DNA of 64,000 nt from Hymenobacter lapidiphilus (GCF_013377885.1 NZ_JABKAU010000001.1:124001-188000), one strand, 5' to 3'; positions 6,666 to 15,740 are shown, counted from the stretch's first letter. The notes: generated by a model from the sequence alone, not told the origin. Translations and numbers: made by a program.

Positions 6666-9284
6666 CTACAGCCGCGGGTCGACGGCCTCGCTCTCCAGGG
6701 CCAGCACGCCAAACACGCACTGGTGCACCCGGCGCAGCGGCTCGCCGGCCACGAAGCGCTCCAGGCCTTCTACTCCCAGGGCGAACTCGCGCAGGGCCAG
6801 GTTGCGCTTGGCTTTCACATTGCGCTGCTTGAGCCGTTCGAGGTTGCCGGGCAGCAGGTAGTCGGGGCCATAGATGATGCGCAGGTACTCGCGGCCCCGG
6901 CACTTGAGCGCCGGCTGCAGCAGGCCCTTACGGTTGTTGGCTATGAAGTCGTAGGGCTTTACTACCATGCCTTCGCCGCCGGACGCGGTCAGCTCGGTCC
7001 ACCACTGGATAGCGGCTTCCACTTCGGCCGGGTCGTTTAGTGGCACTACCCGGTAGGGCGTGGCGCGCAATAAACCCGGGTCGGCGAGGCTGAGCGTGCG
7101 CAGCGTTTCCATGTGCCAGGCATGGTCGCGGTCGAAGTAGGTCTGGCCCTCAGTGGCCAGCAGATGGAACGGGGCCAGGCGCAGGTCGTCGAGCCCATTA
7201 ACGGGCCAGCAGTAGCGGCGGTAGGCCTCGGCGTAATCGGTGGCCGCTGTGCGGCGGGCCATGGTGCGGGCCAGCAGCGCCTCCACCCCGTCCAGCTCGC
7301 GGGTCGCGGCTTCCGTCAGCACGGCCTCTACCTGGGGCAGGGCCGCGTTGGCGGCGGCCGCTACGGCCGCGTACTGGTTTTTGATTAGCTCCTGGGCCTT
7401 GGCCGACCAGGGCAGCAGCTCCGCATCGAGGCACACCCAATCGGTGTTGAACTTGTCCCAGAAGCCGGCCGTGGTCAGCGCATCGCGCAGCCGGGCTAGG
7501 AAGGCCGTTTCCAGTTCGGGGTCGGTGAAGAAGTTGCGGCCGGTGCGGGTATAACACTTGCCGATGCCTTCGCCCACCAGTCCCAGCCGGCGCCGAATGG
7601 CTTCCTCATCCTGGCCAATGACCACGACTACGCGGCTGCCCATGTGCTTTTCCTCGCACACCACGCGCTCCACGCCCAACTGCTGGTAGTAGGCCAGCGC
7701 CTCGGCGGGGTGCTCCAGCAGGTCGGGCAGATCGGACGTTTCGGTGGGCGACATGGTGGGCGGCAGGTAGAGCAGCCACTTGGGGTGCAGGGCGAAGCGC
7801 GACATCACTTCCAGGGCGGCCACTGCGTTTTCCTCCCGGATGGTAACGCCGCGCAGCAGCCGGGTTTCGATGAACTGCTTGCCCGTGACGTCGCGGATAT
7901 CGAGCAGGTCATCGTGCTGCTGCTGGGCACTCAGGTCGCCTTCGCCGGCAAGCGCCTCGGGCTGCAGCGCGGCCGCGCGGTAGTTGAGGGGGCGCGCCGG
8001 CTCGCAGTACACCTGGGCGGCGGGCACGGTTACCAACTCCCGCTCGGGGTAACGCAGGGCCGTCAGGCGGCCGCCGAACACGCAGCCCGTGTCGATATCA
8101 ATGGTGTTGTTGAGCCATTCGGCGTCGGGCACCGGCGTGTGGCCGTAGACCACCAGGGCCCGGCCCCGGTACTCACGGGCCCACTCGTAGCGCACGGGCA
8201 GGCCGAACTCGTCAATCTCGCCGGTGCTTTCGCCAAACAGGGCAAACGCCCGCACGGCCCCCGAGCCGCGGCCCTGCATGTCTTCGGTCAGGCCGGCGTG
8301 GGCGACGACCAGCTTGCCGCCGTCGAGCACGTAGTGGCTGACCAGCCCGTCGAGGAACTGGCGCACCTGCCCCTTGAAGGCGGTGGGCTCGCTTTCGAGC
8401 TGGGCCAGCGTTTCGGCCAGGCCGTGGTTGACTGTTACTTTCTTGCCGTTGAGGTGGCGCAGCAGCTTGATGTCGTGGTTGCCGGGCACGCACAGCGCCG
8501 AGCCATCGCGCACCATGCTCATCACCAGCCGCAGCACCTGTGGCGAGGCGGGGCCGCGGTCCACCAAATCGCCCAGGAACACAGCCCGCCGCCCCGCCGG
8601 GGCGGTTACCCGCACGCCCAGGTCGCGGGTGTCTGCCATGGGCTCAGTTTCGACCTGGTAGTCGAGCTGTCCGAGCAGCGTCAGCAGCTCGTCGTAGCAG
8701 CCGTGCACGTCGCCGATGATATCGAAGGGGCCGGTTTCCTCCTTGCGGTTGTTGTAGAGCCGGTCGCGCACGATGCTTTGGACGGCCTCGACTTCTTCCA
8801 CCCCACGCAGGTGATGGATGTGCCGGAAGCCTTCCTGCTTGAGGTTGCGCAGGCTTTTGCGCAGGTCCTGGCGGTGCCGGGCCACGACGTGCGGCCCCAG
8901 GTGCCGGCGCTCGGGGCGGTCGGCATTGCGCCCGTGGGCCACGGCGTCGGGCACGTCGAGCACGATGGCGACGGGCAGCACGTGGTACTGGCGGGCCAGC
9001 GCGATGAGCGGCTTGCGGCCCTCGGCCTGCACGTTGGTGGCGTCGACGACGGTGAGCAGCCCGCGCTTGAGGCGCTTGGCCACCAGGTAATGGAGCAGCT
9101 CAAAGGCATCCTGGCTGGCCGACTGGTCGTTCTCATCATCGGCCACCAGCCCCCGGCAGGCATCCGACGAGACGATTTCGGTGGGCTTGAACAGGCGCCG
9201 CGCAAACGTGGACTTGCCGGCACCGGTGCTGCCGATGAGGATGATGAGGGAGAGTTCGGGGAGCTTGATGGTATCTTGGGGCAT
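6666..9284 (-). CDS. pnkp: Polynucleotide kinase-phosphatase Pnkp (RNA repair)
   Basis: An 872-residue, three-domain RNA end-healing and ligating enzyme, the same size as the characterised Clostridium thermocellum Pnkp (about 870). An N-terminal 5'-kinase has the P-loop GSTGAGKST at residues 18-26 and the DATNVQAEGR element. The central metallophosphoesterase, a 2',3'-phosphatase, shows GDVHGCYDE, GDLVDRGPAS and GNHD. The C-terminal adenylyltransferase has the nucleotidyl-lysine motif EEKHMGSR. With Hen1 it forms the complex that rejoins RNAs cut by ribotoxins. I use the ATG at 9284; a GTG four codons upstream is also possible. In the classical arrangement pnkp and hen1 are adjacent; here an unrelated gene on the other strand separates them. 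Confidence 0.95.
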   Translation of the reverse strand: MPQDTIKLPELSLIILIGSTGAGKSTFARRLFKPTEIVSSDACRGLVADDENDQSASQDAFELLHYLVAKRLKRGLLTVVDATNVQAEGRKPLIALARQYHVLPVAIVLDVPDAVAHGRNADRPERRHLGPHVVARHRQDLRKSLRNLKQEGFRHIHHLRGVEEVEAVQSIVRDRLYNNRKEETGPFDIIGDVHGCYDELLTLLGQLDYQVETEPMADTRDLGVRVTAPAGRRAVFLGDLVDRGPASPQVLRLVMSMVRDGSALCVPGNHDIKLLRHLNGKKVTVNHGLAETLAQLESEPTAFKGQVRQFLDGLVSHYVLDGGKLVVAHAGLTEDMQGRGSGAVRAFALFGESTGEIDEFGLPVRYEWAREYRGRALVVYGHTPVPDAEWLNNTIDIDTGCVFGGRLTALRYPERELVTVPAAQVYCEPARPLNYRAAALQPEALAGEGDLSAQQQHDDLLDIRDVTGKQFIETRLLRGVTIREENAVAALEVMSRFALHPKWLLYLPPTMSPTETSDLPDLLEHPAEALAYYQQLGVERVVCEEKHMGSRVVVVIGQDEEAIRRRLGLVGEGIGKCYTRTGRNFFTDPELETAFLARLRDALTTAGFWDKFNTDWVCLDAELLPWSAKAQELIKNQYAAVAAAANAALPQVEAVLTEAATRELDGVEALLARTMARRTAATDYAEAYRRYCWPVNGLDDLRLAPFHLLATEGQTYFDRDHAWHMETLRTLSLADPGLLRATPYRVVPLNDPAEVEAAIQWWTELTASGGEGMVVKPYDFIANNRKGLLQPALKCRGREYLRIIYGPDYLLPGNLERLKQRNVKAKRNLALREFALGVEGLERFVAGEPLRRVHQCVFGVLALESEAVDPRL

Positions 9285-9354
9285 TGGAAAGGGCACAGTA
9301 TAGTATAGCTGAACACAAGATTAGGTACAACCACCCACTATTTAACGCTTTACT

Positions 9355-9906
9355 ATGAAGGTCGGTAAGCAATTCAACACCCTTACGCAGGAGGAATACC
9401 TGCACTTGATTGGGAACTACAAGAAGTTCACCGATTTCAATACGCTCGGCCTGTTTCGCTCCATCGTGGAAAACACGAAGCTGAGCCTTGAGCAGAAGCT
9501 GGAGCTGCGGCAAGTCGCGGTTGCCGCCTTTGCGAAATCGTTTGATTTTCTGCAACTGAAAGATCCTCAGACTTTTTTTGAGGTAAGTACGTTGGGCGAA
9601 ACATTGACCAAAGCCGATGAAATGCAGGCTTGGGAGAATATCAAGCGAAATCAGCAGCGGATTTTGGATAGCAAGCAGTTGAACCACCGAAATTTCGGCA
9701 CATACTCAAAGCACATTTGCGACTACGCTACTTGTCACCTAAACGGGCTGATGATTAAAACGGGTTCTCATTTGGCTTATGGCGGGCCGATGCGTTTCCA
9801 TTCGGATAATCACCATAGCTGGTCTGGTTATGTGAGAGCGGAGCGGCACAAACAGGACAGAAAAGCAAAGCGGCGACTAATCACACAGCAGCTTGACAGT
9901 GAATAG
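9355..9906 (+). CDS. Unknown protein inserted between pnkp and hen1
   Basis: A 183-residue soluble protein with no signal peptide, membrane segment or familiar motif. The first 100 residues look helical (EEYLHLIGNYKKFTDF, LSLEQKLELRQVAVAAFAKS). The C-terminal half has a cluster of Cys and His (HICDYATCHLNG, RFHSDNHHSW) that might bind metal, and a basic tail (RAERHKQDRKAKRR) that might touch nucleic acid; both are inferences. It reads opposite to pnkp and hen1, is visibly AT-richer than both, starts 70 bases from the pnkp start and ends only 12 bases from the hen1 stop. This suggests a later insertion into the repair operon, or a divergently controlled accessory of it. Confidence 0.7.
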   Translation: MKVGKQFNTLTQEEYLHLIGNYKKFTDFNTLGLFRSIVENTKLSLEQKLELRQVAVAAFAKSFDFLQLKDPQTFFEVSTLGETLTKADEMQAWENIKRNQQRILDSKQLNHRNFGTYSKHICDYATCHLNGLMIKTGSHLAYGGPMRFHSDNHHSWSGYVRAERHKQDRKAKRRLITQQLDSE

Positions 9907-9918
9907 TTAGAACAGCTC

Positions 9919-11364
9919 CTAACTGCTAATTCCAAACACCGCCATCTGCGACGGGGCTCCTACGCCTTCCACTTCCTCGCCCATGCTTTCCAGCCGCAGT
10001 TGGTAGCCGTGGCGCTGGGCCACACCGGCGGCCCAGGCGGCAAACTCGGCGCGGGTCCATTCGAAACGGTGGTCGGTGTGGCGGAACTCGCCGGCGTTGA
10101 GCTTCTCGAAGAGCTGGTTGTAGTCGGCGTTGGGGCTCGTGACGAATACGTGCGCCGGCCGGGCCTGCCCGAACACGACGGCCTCCAGTGCCACCAAGCG
10201 GTTTTCGTCGAGGTGCTCAATCACTTCCACCAGCGCCGCCGCATCGAAGCCGATGAGGCGCTCGTCGCGGTAGAGCAACGAGCCCTGGATTAGGTCGAGG
10301 CGGGCGCGCTGGCGCGGGGGCATCTCGTCGAGGTGCAGGCGCTGGGCGGCCCGGCTCAGGGCCTGGTGGGATACGTCCATGCCCAGGATGAACTCGATTT
10401 TGGGCTGGCGCAGTAAGAGGCGCAGGAGCTTACCCTCGCCGCAGCCCAGGTCGAGCACGCGCTTGGGACCGAGCTGGTAGATTTCGTCGGCCACTTGCTG
10501 CAGCCGCTGGTCGTGCAGGGAGAGTTTGAGCTCCTGACTATCGGCAGCCACTGTATCGGCCGTTACGGGTGCGGTTATGGTGCTGGCATCGACCGGCCCC
10601 GCTTCCAGGGTGGGCTCTGCTCCTTCTTCATCTTTAAGCAGCTGCTTGAGCGTGGGGTTCACATAGGCGGCCAGGTAGCGCAGGTAGCGGCGGGTGATGA
10701 AGTCGCGCTCGGGATGCTGGGGCAGCCAGTCGGCGCCCTTGCGCAGCAGCTTTTCGGCCTCGTTTTCGCCGACGTAGTAGTGCTTGTCGTTGTCGAGCAC
10801 CGGCAGCAGCACGTAGAGGTGAGTCAGCACGTCCTGCAGGCGCAGGCCCTCGTGACGCAGGTGCAGGGTGTAGTAGCGGCTGTCGCCCCACTCGGGCATG
10901 GTGGGGTCGAGCGGGGTGGTTTCAATTTGTACCTCATAGCCCAGGGGCTCGAATAGACGACGGGGCCAGTCGGGGCCGGGGGCCGATACCACGGCCACCT
11001 TTACCTCCAGGGGCAGGGCCTGCTCGGGTAGGTTCGGGCGGTCTTTGCAGGTGCCGTTCATGGCCGTACTGAAGGCTTTACTCAGCGCGCCGCTCAGAAA
11101 GGACGAAGCCACGTAGGGCCGGTCGTTGACGTACTGCTCGAGCGCGAATCCTTCGCCGGAGGAGCCGGCCCGGCCGCGCACCAGGCCCACGGGGTCGAGG
11201 TCGAGCAGCAGCGCCGCCGTGCAGCGCTCGGCGGTGGCTTCGGGGTAGAAAATGTGGGCCTGCCCACCGGCTATTTCCAGGCTTTGCAACCGGGCCGGGT
11301 TCTTATGCAGCAAATAGCCCAGGTCGGTAGCGGGCGAATAAGTAGTGGTGATGGTTAACAGCAT
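9919..11364 (-). CDS. hen1: Hen1 3'-terminal RNA ribose 2'-O-methyltransferase
   Basis: A 481-residue bacterial Hen1. The N-terminal half (about 1-240) is the Hen1-L domain that activates the Pnkp ligase. The C-terminal half (about 290-481) is the methyltransferase, with the SAM loop DLGCGEGK, the metal-site text VEVIEHLD (Glu and His) and HTDHRFEWTRAEF with the further His. It methylates the 2'-OH at the break before ligation so that the repaired RNA cannot be cut again at the same place. The order hen1 then pnkp on the minus strand is the usual operon order, but a gene on the + strand (9355-9906) splits them and pnkp would need its own promoter. Confidence 0.95.
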   Translation of the reverse strand: MLLTITTTYSPATDLGYLLHKNPARLQSLEIAGGQAHIFYPEATAERCTAALLLDLDPVGLVRGRAGSSGEGFALEQYVNDRPYVASSFLSGALSKAFSTAMNGTCKDRPNLPEQALPLEVKVAVVSAPGPDWPRRLFEPLGYEVQIETTPLDPTMPEWGDSRYYTLHLRHEGLRLQDVLTHLYVLLPVLDNDKHYYVGENEAEKLLRKGADWLPQHPERDFITRRYLRYLAAYVNPTLKQLLKDEEGAEPTLEAGPVDASTITAPVTADTVAADSQELKLSLHDQRLQQVADEIYQLGPKRVLDLGCGEGKLLRLLLRQPKIEFILGMDVSHQALSRAAQRLHLDEMPPRQRARLDLIQGSLLYRDERLIGFDAAALVEVIEHLDENRLVALEAVVFGQARPAHVFVTSPNADYNQLFEKLNAGEFRHTDHRFEWTRAEFAAWAAGVAQRHGYQLRLESMGEEVEGVGAPSQMAVFGISS

Positions 11365-11722
11365 CGGGTAAAATAAACGGCGACGGGAAAGTCAAATGTA
11401 GGCTTGCTGGCTGGTTATACAACCTGGCGCATCTACCGGAACTGAACTAGAAACGGCCAGTGCCTGACCGGGGCGTAGGCAGCGGGGCGGTGTCTTCGGC
11501 TGCGGTGGAGCCGGAAGGGGAATTGCGGCAGGGGGAGGATAAGCTGGGGCCACCCGGCCAGCATCGGGAGGTGAAGCGCGAGCCACCGGGGCCGGGAGCG
11601 TAATTGCAGCGAGTAGATTCTGTAACTAGAAACGGCCACCCAGGGGGTGGCCGTTTTGGTTTTAGGGCCGCGCTGCCCAGCTAAGGGAGGCTTTGGCTTC
11701 TTCCTGCCCGTGGGCCCGCTGG
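11365..11722. other. Intergenic region with no gene
   Basis: Between the start of hen1 and the end of the aldo/keto reductase gene. Short minus-strand frames here have no coding character (Pro/Arg/His-rich text). It must hold the hen1 promoter on the right side of 11364. The only clear element is the terminator at 11631-11660. Confidence 0.6.
11631..11660. terminator. Hairpin terminator downstream of the aldo/keto reductase gene
   Basis: Perfect 11-bp stem AACGGCCACCC/GGGTGGCCGTT with a 3-base loop. The core is almost the same as in the terminators at 2234 and 3610, so these form a recurrent terminator type. Confidence 0.75.
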
Positions 11723-12553
11723 CTACAGCATCTCCAACGGCCGACGCTCGGCCGGGCGGGGAAAGCAGGCATCGAGCGCGGCAAGGTCGCTGGTCGACAA
11801 GTGCAGGTCGGCGGCGGCCCGGTTATCCTGTACGTGGGCAACGTGGCCGGCTTTGGGGATGGCCATCACCTGGTCGTGGCGCATAACCCAGGCCAGGGCC
11901 ACCTGCGCTGGCGTCGCGCCCAGGTCATTGGCAAGCTGCTGGAGCTGCCGGTTGGCCAGCAGCCGTCCCTGTTCGACGGGGCTGTACGCCATCACGGGCA
12001 TGGCCTGCCCGGTGAGCCACGGCAGCAACTCGTGCTCGGGGCCGCGCCGGGTCAGGTTGTAGAGCACCTGATCGGTCGCGCAGGCCTCACCCCCAGCGGC
12101 CACCAGCTCCTGCATATCGGTGGTGTCGAGGTTGCTGACACCCCAGCGGCGGATCTTGCCGGCCACCACCAGCTTCTCCATGGCCTCCACCGTTTCGGCC
12201 AGCGGCACGCGCCCGCGCCAGTGCAACAGATACAGGTCGAGCCGGTCGGTACCCAGCCGCTTCAGGCTGGCCTCGCAGGCCTGAGGCAGGCGGTCGCGCG
12301 AGGCATTCTGGGGGTAGGCTTTGCTTACCAGAAACACCTGTTCGCGCAGGCCGCGGAGCGCTTCGCCCACCAGCCGCTCGGACTCTCCCTCGGCGTACAT
12401 TTCAGCCGTGTCGATCAGCGTGAGGCCCAGGTCAATGCCCGCGCGCAGGGCGGCCAGCTCGGCGGCGCGCTGCGCAGGCTTTTCGGCCATGTTCCAGGTG
12501 CCCTGGCCAAGCGCCGGCACCTGGGTGCCGTCAGGAAAACGAATTGATTTCAT
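11723..12553 (-). CDS. Aldo/keto reductase
   Basis: A 276-residue NAD(P)H-dependent oxidoreductase of the AKR superfamily with the whole catalytic tetrad visible: Asp and Tyr in LIDTAEMYAEGESE, Lys in FLVSKAYPQ, and His in LYLLHWRG. The C-terminal cofactor-binding text AIPKAGHVAHVQDN is also present. The start is the ATG at 12553 (MKSIRFPDGTQVPALGQGTW), giving the usual N terminus. The substrate cannot be told from sequence. A 3' part of another AKR gene lies at the right window edge. Confidence 0.9.
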   Translation of the reverse strand: MKSIRFPDGTQVPALGQGTWNMAEKPAQRAAELAALRAGIDLGLTLIDTAEMYAEGESERLVGEALRGLREQVFLVSKAYPQNASRDRLPQACEASLKRLGTDRLDLYLLHWRGRVPLAETVEAMEKLVVAGKIRRWGVSNLDTTDMQELVAAGGEACATDQVLYNLTRRGPEHELLPWLTGQAMPVMAYSPVEQGRLLANRQLQQLANDLGATPAQVALAWVMRHDQVMAIPKAGHVAHVQDNRAAADLHLSTSDLAALDACFPRPAERRPLEML

Positions 12554-12655
12554 GCCCCTTCCCAACGCAGGCAGGGCCGCGCTGGTTACGGAAGCGCACC
12601 GGAGTGGCAGTCGGCAGGTTCAACAACCGAACTGCCAGCACTGCCAGCACTGGAC

Positions 12656-13498
12656 TTACTGCGTGGGGCCCTCATCCACCCGGGTTTCCAGTACCTGCTG
12701 CACCGCCACGGGTACGGCGGAAAGCAGATCGAGGCCGGTGGCGGCTTCGATGGCATCGACGCTGACGCGGTACTGGCCCCAGTCGGTGTTGATGGTGTTG
12801 TCGTTGGGCGTATCGATGGCAATGATACGCGTGCTACTGCTGACGCGGGTGGCGTCGTTGTCGCCGGTGGGTAACACGACCACGACTTTCCAGAGGCGGG
12901 CGGGGACGGTGACGCGGCCCTGGTCGAGCGTAGTCTGGAAGCTGTTAGAGCCGGTGCCGCCCTGGCCGTAAGCGCCGCAAATGATGTAGATCTCGTTGCC
13001 GGAGCTGAGGAAGGTGCGGGTATAGTTTTCGAGGTTGGCCCAGGTCTGCTGGTTGTTGCGTGGGGCCTGGGGCACCATGTTGGTCATCAGGAAGGTGGCC
13101 GAGTTGTCGGGCACGGTGTTGGTGCGGTCGGCGCTGGGGCACTGGTGGCCGCGGTCGAAACCGGAGCCGGAGTAGCTGCTCCCTCCTACCTGGTACCAGC
13201 CGGCGGGCAGGGTGTTATCGGCCCGGAAGTCATCCTGGCGGGCAGCGGAGCCGCGCCAGCTGGCGTCGAGGTGCCAGCTGACCCAGGTGGGGATGCCCCG
13301 GTCGCGGTGGTAGCTGAGCGCGTACTGGGGCTTGCTGAGCAGGTAGTTGGTAGGCTGGCTGACGTCGGCAGTGGCGCCGCTGGGGTTGCCGAGGGTTAAG
13401 TGCTCGGTAAGCGGCTGAGTGGGGACTGGGTCGTTGGTGGTGGAGCAGGCGGTAGCCAGCAGCAGGGCCACTGCAGCGGGCAGGTTAAATTTGTTCAT
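12656..13498 (-). CDS. Secreted DNA/RNA non-specific endonuclease (NUC1 family), lipoprotein
   Basis: A 280-residue His-Me-finger nuclease that degrades DNA and RNA outside the cytoplasm. It begins with a lipoprotein signal, MNKFNLPAAVALLLATACST, with Cys at residue 18. The catalytic motif is DRGHQCPSADR (His as general base), followed by the metal-ligand Asn region NMVPQAPRNNQQTWANLE; both are hallmarks of the family. The ATG at 13498 is chosen because it starts the signal peptide. It may serve phosphate or nucleotide scavenging. A broken relative of the same gene lies at 21737-21845. Confidence 0.92.
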   Translation of the reverse strand: MNKFNLPAAVALLLATACSTTNDPVPTQPLTEHLTLGNPSGATADVSQPTNYLLSKPQYALSYHRDRGIPTWVSWHLDASWRGSAARQDDFRADNTLPAGWYQVGGSSYSGSGFDRGHQCPSADRTNTVPDNSATFLMTNMVPQAPRNNQQTWANLENYTRTFLSSGNEIYIICGAYGQGGTGSNSFQTTLDQGRVTVPARLWKVVVVLPTGDNDATRVSSSTRIIAIDTPNDNTINTDWGQYRVSVDAIEAATGLDLLSAVPVAVQQVLETRVDEGPTQ

Positions 13499-13561
13499 TA
13501 CGGAAAGGCAGGCTGGTAAGCTCGGTGGAGGCAATCCAAGGTATGGCAATATCAGACCCAA

Positions 13562-13797
13562 GAAACGTCACTTGCGGATGAGTGGCGTTACTTTGGTCTG
13601 TCAGATGGGGCTAGTGCGGGGCTGGTCAGTAGGCTTTTAAGGCGGGTGGTGGGGGAGCCACGCTGGCGGTGGGGCGCACGGGCGGTTGATTACTTAAGCG
13701 AGTGCGCTGGGAAAAGCCGCGCAAAACCACTTAATGCGGAAGCAATAAGACCACAACACCCTGGCCGGAGCGAATGCACGCTCGTCGTAAGCAGGGC
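13562..13797. other. Intergenic region with no gene
   Basis: About 240 bases between the end of the RCC1-repeat gene and the start region of the nuclease gene. Nothing coding is seen. The part next to 13498 should hold the nuclease promoter; I cannot place its boxes with confidence. Confidence 0.4.
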
Positions 13798-15300
13798 TTA
13801 CTCCACGACGACGCGTAGGGTTTGTGGGGGGGCGTTGTCAGTCTCTATGGTGAGCAGGTAGCTGCCTGCGGCCACATTGCCCAGGTTGAGGCGGGTCAGG
13901 CGGCTGGCCGACTGCGTCAGCACCGGTTGGCCGAGGGTGGTCGTGAGTTTGAGCGTGGCGCGAACTGGCAGCCCCTCGACGGCCAGCCACTGGCCGGCGG
14001 GGTTGGGGTAGACCTGATAGGCAGTCTGGTAGGCCTTGCGCCGGCCCAGCGTAACGGCTAACGTTCGACGCAGCACCAGGGACCCATTGTACGAACCGTT
14101 GCCCAGTTGGCCCAGGTTATAATAATTGGTCGGGTCAGGCCCTGGTGCGCGCTCCGCTCCTCCGGCGTACACACTGCCGTCGGCCCCAATAGCCAGCGTA
14201 TGCACATGACCGCCGGATACCTGCGCCCAGACACCGTTAGTGGCCTCACGTGTGGGGGCGAGGGGTACGGTCTGCGTGTTATTTACCAGCTGGCCGTACA
14301 CATTTTCACCCCAGGTCCACAACGAACCGTCGGTCAGGATGGCGGTAGCGTGCGCCACGCCGGCATGCACCTGCCGCCAGCCAGTGCCGGGGGCGGCATT
14401 GGCCGGCAACGGCAGCGGCACTGGCTGCAGCGTCGACGTATGCTGGCCCAGCACGCCGTCCACGTTCCAGCCCCAACCGTAAAGCGTACCAGTGGAAAGC
14501 AGCCCCAGCGAAAATATCCGGCCCGCCGTTGCCTGGACCCAGTATGCTCCCGCGGGAGCGTCAGCCGGCACGGGCACCGCAACGGGGCTGTAGCGGCGCG
14601 TCTGCGTTCCATCGCCGACTTCTCCTTCCTGGTTTACCCCCCAGCCCCATAGGGTCCCGTCGGAGCGGAGCGCTAGTATGTGGTAGTGCCCGATACTCAC
14701 CTGGGTCCAGCGGGTACCAGGGCCATCGCCGGGAGCTACCACTTGTTGGGGCGTATCGTACCAAGTACCACTTATGCTGGCCGGGTTCCTGCCCCACTGC
14801 CAGAGCGTGCCATCGGTCTGAATACCCAGCGAGGACAGGCTCCCGGCCGCGCATTGCAGCCAGCGGGTGCCGGCTGGTGCCACCACCGGTACCGGGCGCG
14901 ACGAGGAATTCCGGCCGACGTCTGACCCTAACTGGCCGTAGCCGTTGTTGCCCCAGGCCCACATACTGCCATTAGAGGCAATGGCCAACGTGTGCGAGCC
15001 ACCGGATGCTACCTGAGTCCAGGTGCTGCCTGGGGGCAATCCGTTGGGTAGCGCGACTTGCCGGGGAGTAGCAATACGGGGCGATGTTGGGTCGCCGATG
15101 CCTAGCTCCCCATCCCAGTTGGAGCCCCAGGCCCATAAGGTGCCATCGGCCCGAAGGGCCATCGACCTAAACCCGCCAGCACTTACCTGAATATAGGGCA
15201 CGGTCTGCTGCGCAAAGGCACTGCTCGTTAGCACGCTGATGGGCATGACCAAGGCAAGGCGGCCCAGTAGGCGGATCATCAGCGGAATAAACGGACGCAT
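13798..15300 (-). CDS. Secreted RCC1-repeat beta-propeller protein with T9SS type A sorting domain
   Basis: A 500-residue exported protein. A signal peptide ends near AFAQQ (residue about 31). Residues 35-400 are RCC1/ATS1-type repeats with the recurring text LRADGTLWAWGSNWDGELG at about 50-residue spacing (about seven copies), predicted to form a seven-bladed propeller. The last 75 residues, from YQVYPNPAGQWLAVEG to the end, are a T9SS type A sorting domain, so the protein is carried across the outer membrane and probably anchored on the cell surface. No catalytic residues are seen; a binding role is likely. The gene stands next to another T9SS cargo gene on the same strand. Confidence 0.9.
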   Translation of the reverse strand: MRPFIPLMIRLLGRLALVMPISVLTSSAFAQQTVPYIQVSAGGFRSMALRADGTLWAWGSNWDGELGIGDPTSPRIATPRQVALPNGLPPGSTWTQVASGGSHTLAIASNGSMWAWGNNGYGQLGSDVGRNSSSRPVPVVAPAGTRWLQCAAGSLSSLGIQTDGTLWQWGRNPASISGTWYDTPQQVVAPGDGPGTRWTQVSIGHYHILALRSDGTLWGWGVNQEGEVGDGTQTRRYSPVAVPVPADAPAGAYWVQATAGRIFSLGLLSTGTLYGWGWNVDGVLGQHTSTLQPVPLPLPANAAPGTGWRQVHAGVAHATAILTDGSLWTWGENVYGQLVNNTQTVPLAPTREATNGVWAQVSGGHVHTLAIGADGSVYAGGAERAPGPDPTNYYNLGQLGNGSYNGSLVLRRTLAVTLGRRKAYQTAYQVYPNPAGQWLAVEGLPVRATLKLTTTLGQPVLTQSASRLTRLNLGNVAAGSYLLTIETDNAPPQTLRVVVE

Positions 15301-15740
15301 AGCGGCAGGAGTGGATTAAGCCGCCAAAAATAAGAATTATCCAATCTGTATGGTATTATTTTTTCAGTCTGTGAAACGCGCTCAAGTGGTTGGCCAGCTT
15401 AAATGTAGTCTCCTTGAAGCCAAGAGGTGGGAAAGAGCCTTTTTCGTCATCCCGTTTAGCTAACAATGAGCAATTCTTCCAGCCGGGTGGTGAATGCCAG
15501 GCTGCGGTGCTGGGCTTTGCCCTGCCAGGGGGCGGGTTGGCCGGCAGTCACGGCCGCGGCCAGGCTGCCGCGGCCAAACTCGCGGTTAAGGGCGTGCATG
15601 AGCTTTGGGCGCTAGCGGCCTAGTAGACGGGTAAAGCAACTCTTATCCGGTGTTTTCGTGCCCAGTGCTACTGTGTCTAGCAGTGGGCGGCCAGATTGCC
15701 GCCGAAAAAGCAGGCCGCCAGCGGGGCTATTTTGAAGGTG
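15301..15740. other. Intergenic region carrying a umuC remnant
   Basis: No intact gene. The part near 15310-15370 is AT-rich and probably holds the promoter of the RCC1-repeat gene. The middle holds the umuC fragment at 15456-15602. The part from 15650 to 15740 has C/G-rich inverted repeats (GGCGGCC- and GCCGCC-type) that could end transcription of the large gene at 15741. Confidence 0.5.
15456..15602 (-). pseudogene. Decayed 3' fragment of a umuC (DNA polymerase V) gene
   Basis: Read on the minus strand, this stretch gives LMHALNREFGRGSLAAAV, TAGQPAPWQGKAQHRSLAF and TTRLEELLIVS before a stop. The intact umuC at 18674-19996 ends LMHTLDALNRQFGRGTVRP, AAGQPAPWQGKAQHKSQAY, TTRLEDLMVVG. About 38 bases around the GQPAPWQGKAQH codons are identical between the two. 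The upstream part of the gene is missing, and a 9-base deletion is seen after LMH. It is thus the last 48 codons or so of a second umuC, left behind by deletion or by recombination around the intervening T9SS gene. Confidence 0.85.

Noticed and set aside
7644..9308. Long open frame (554 codons) antisense to pnkp
   Set aside because: High-GC shadow frame. Its text is Val/Gly/His-rich without domains, while the opposite strand has all motifs of Pnkp.
11392..11639. Small minus-strand frames between hen1 and the aldo/keto reductase gene
   Set aside because: Pro/Arg/His-rich text in two overlapping frames, no neighbour logic and a terminator at the end.
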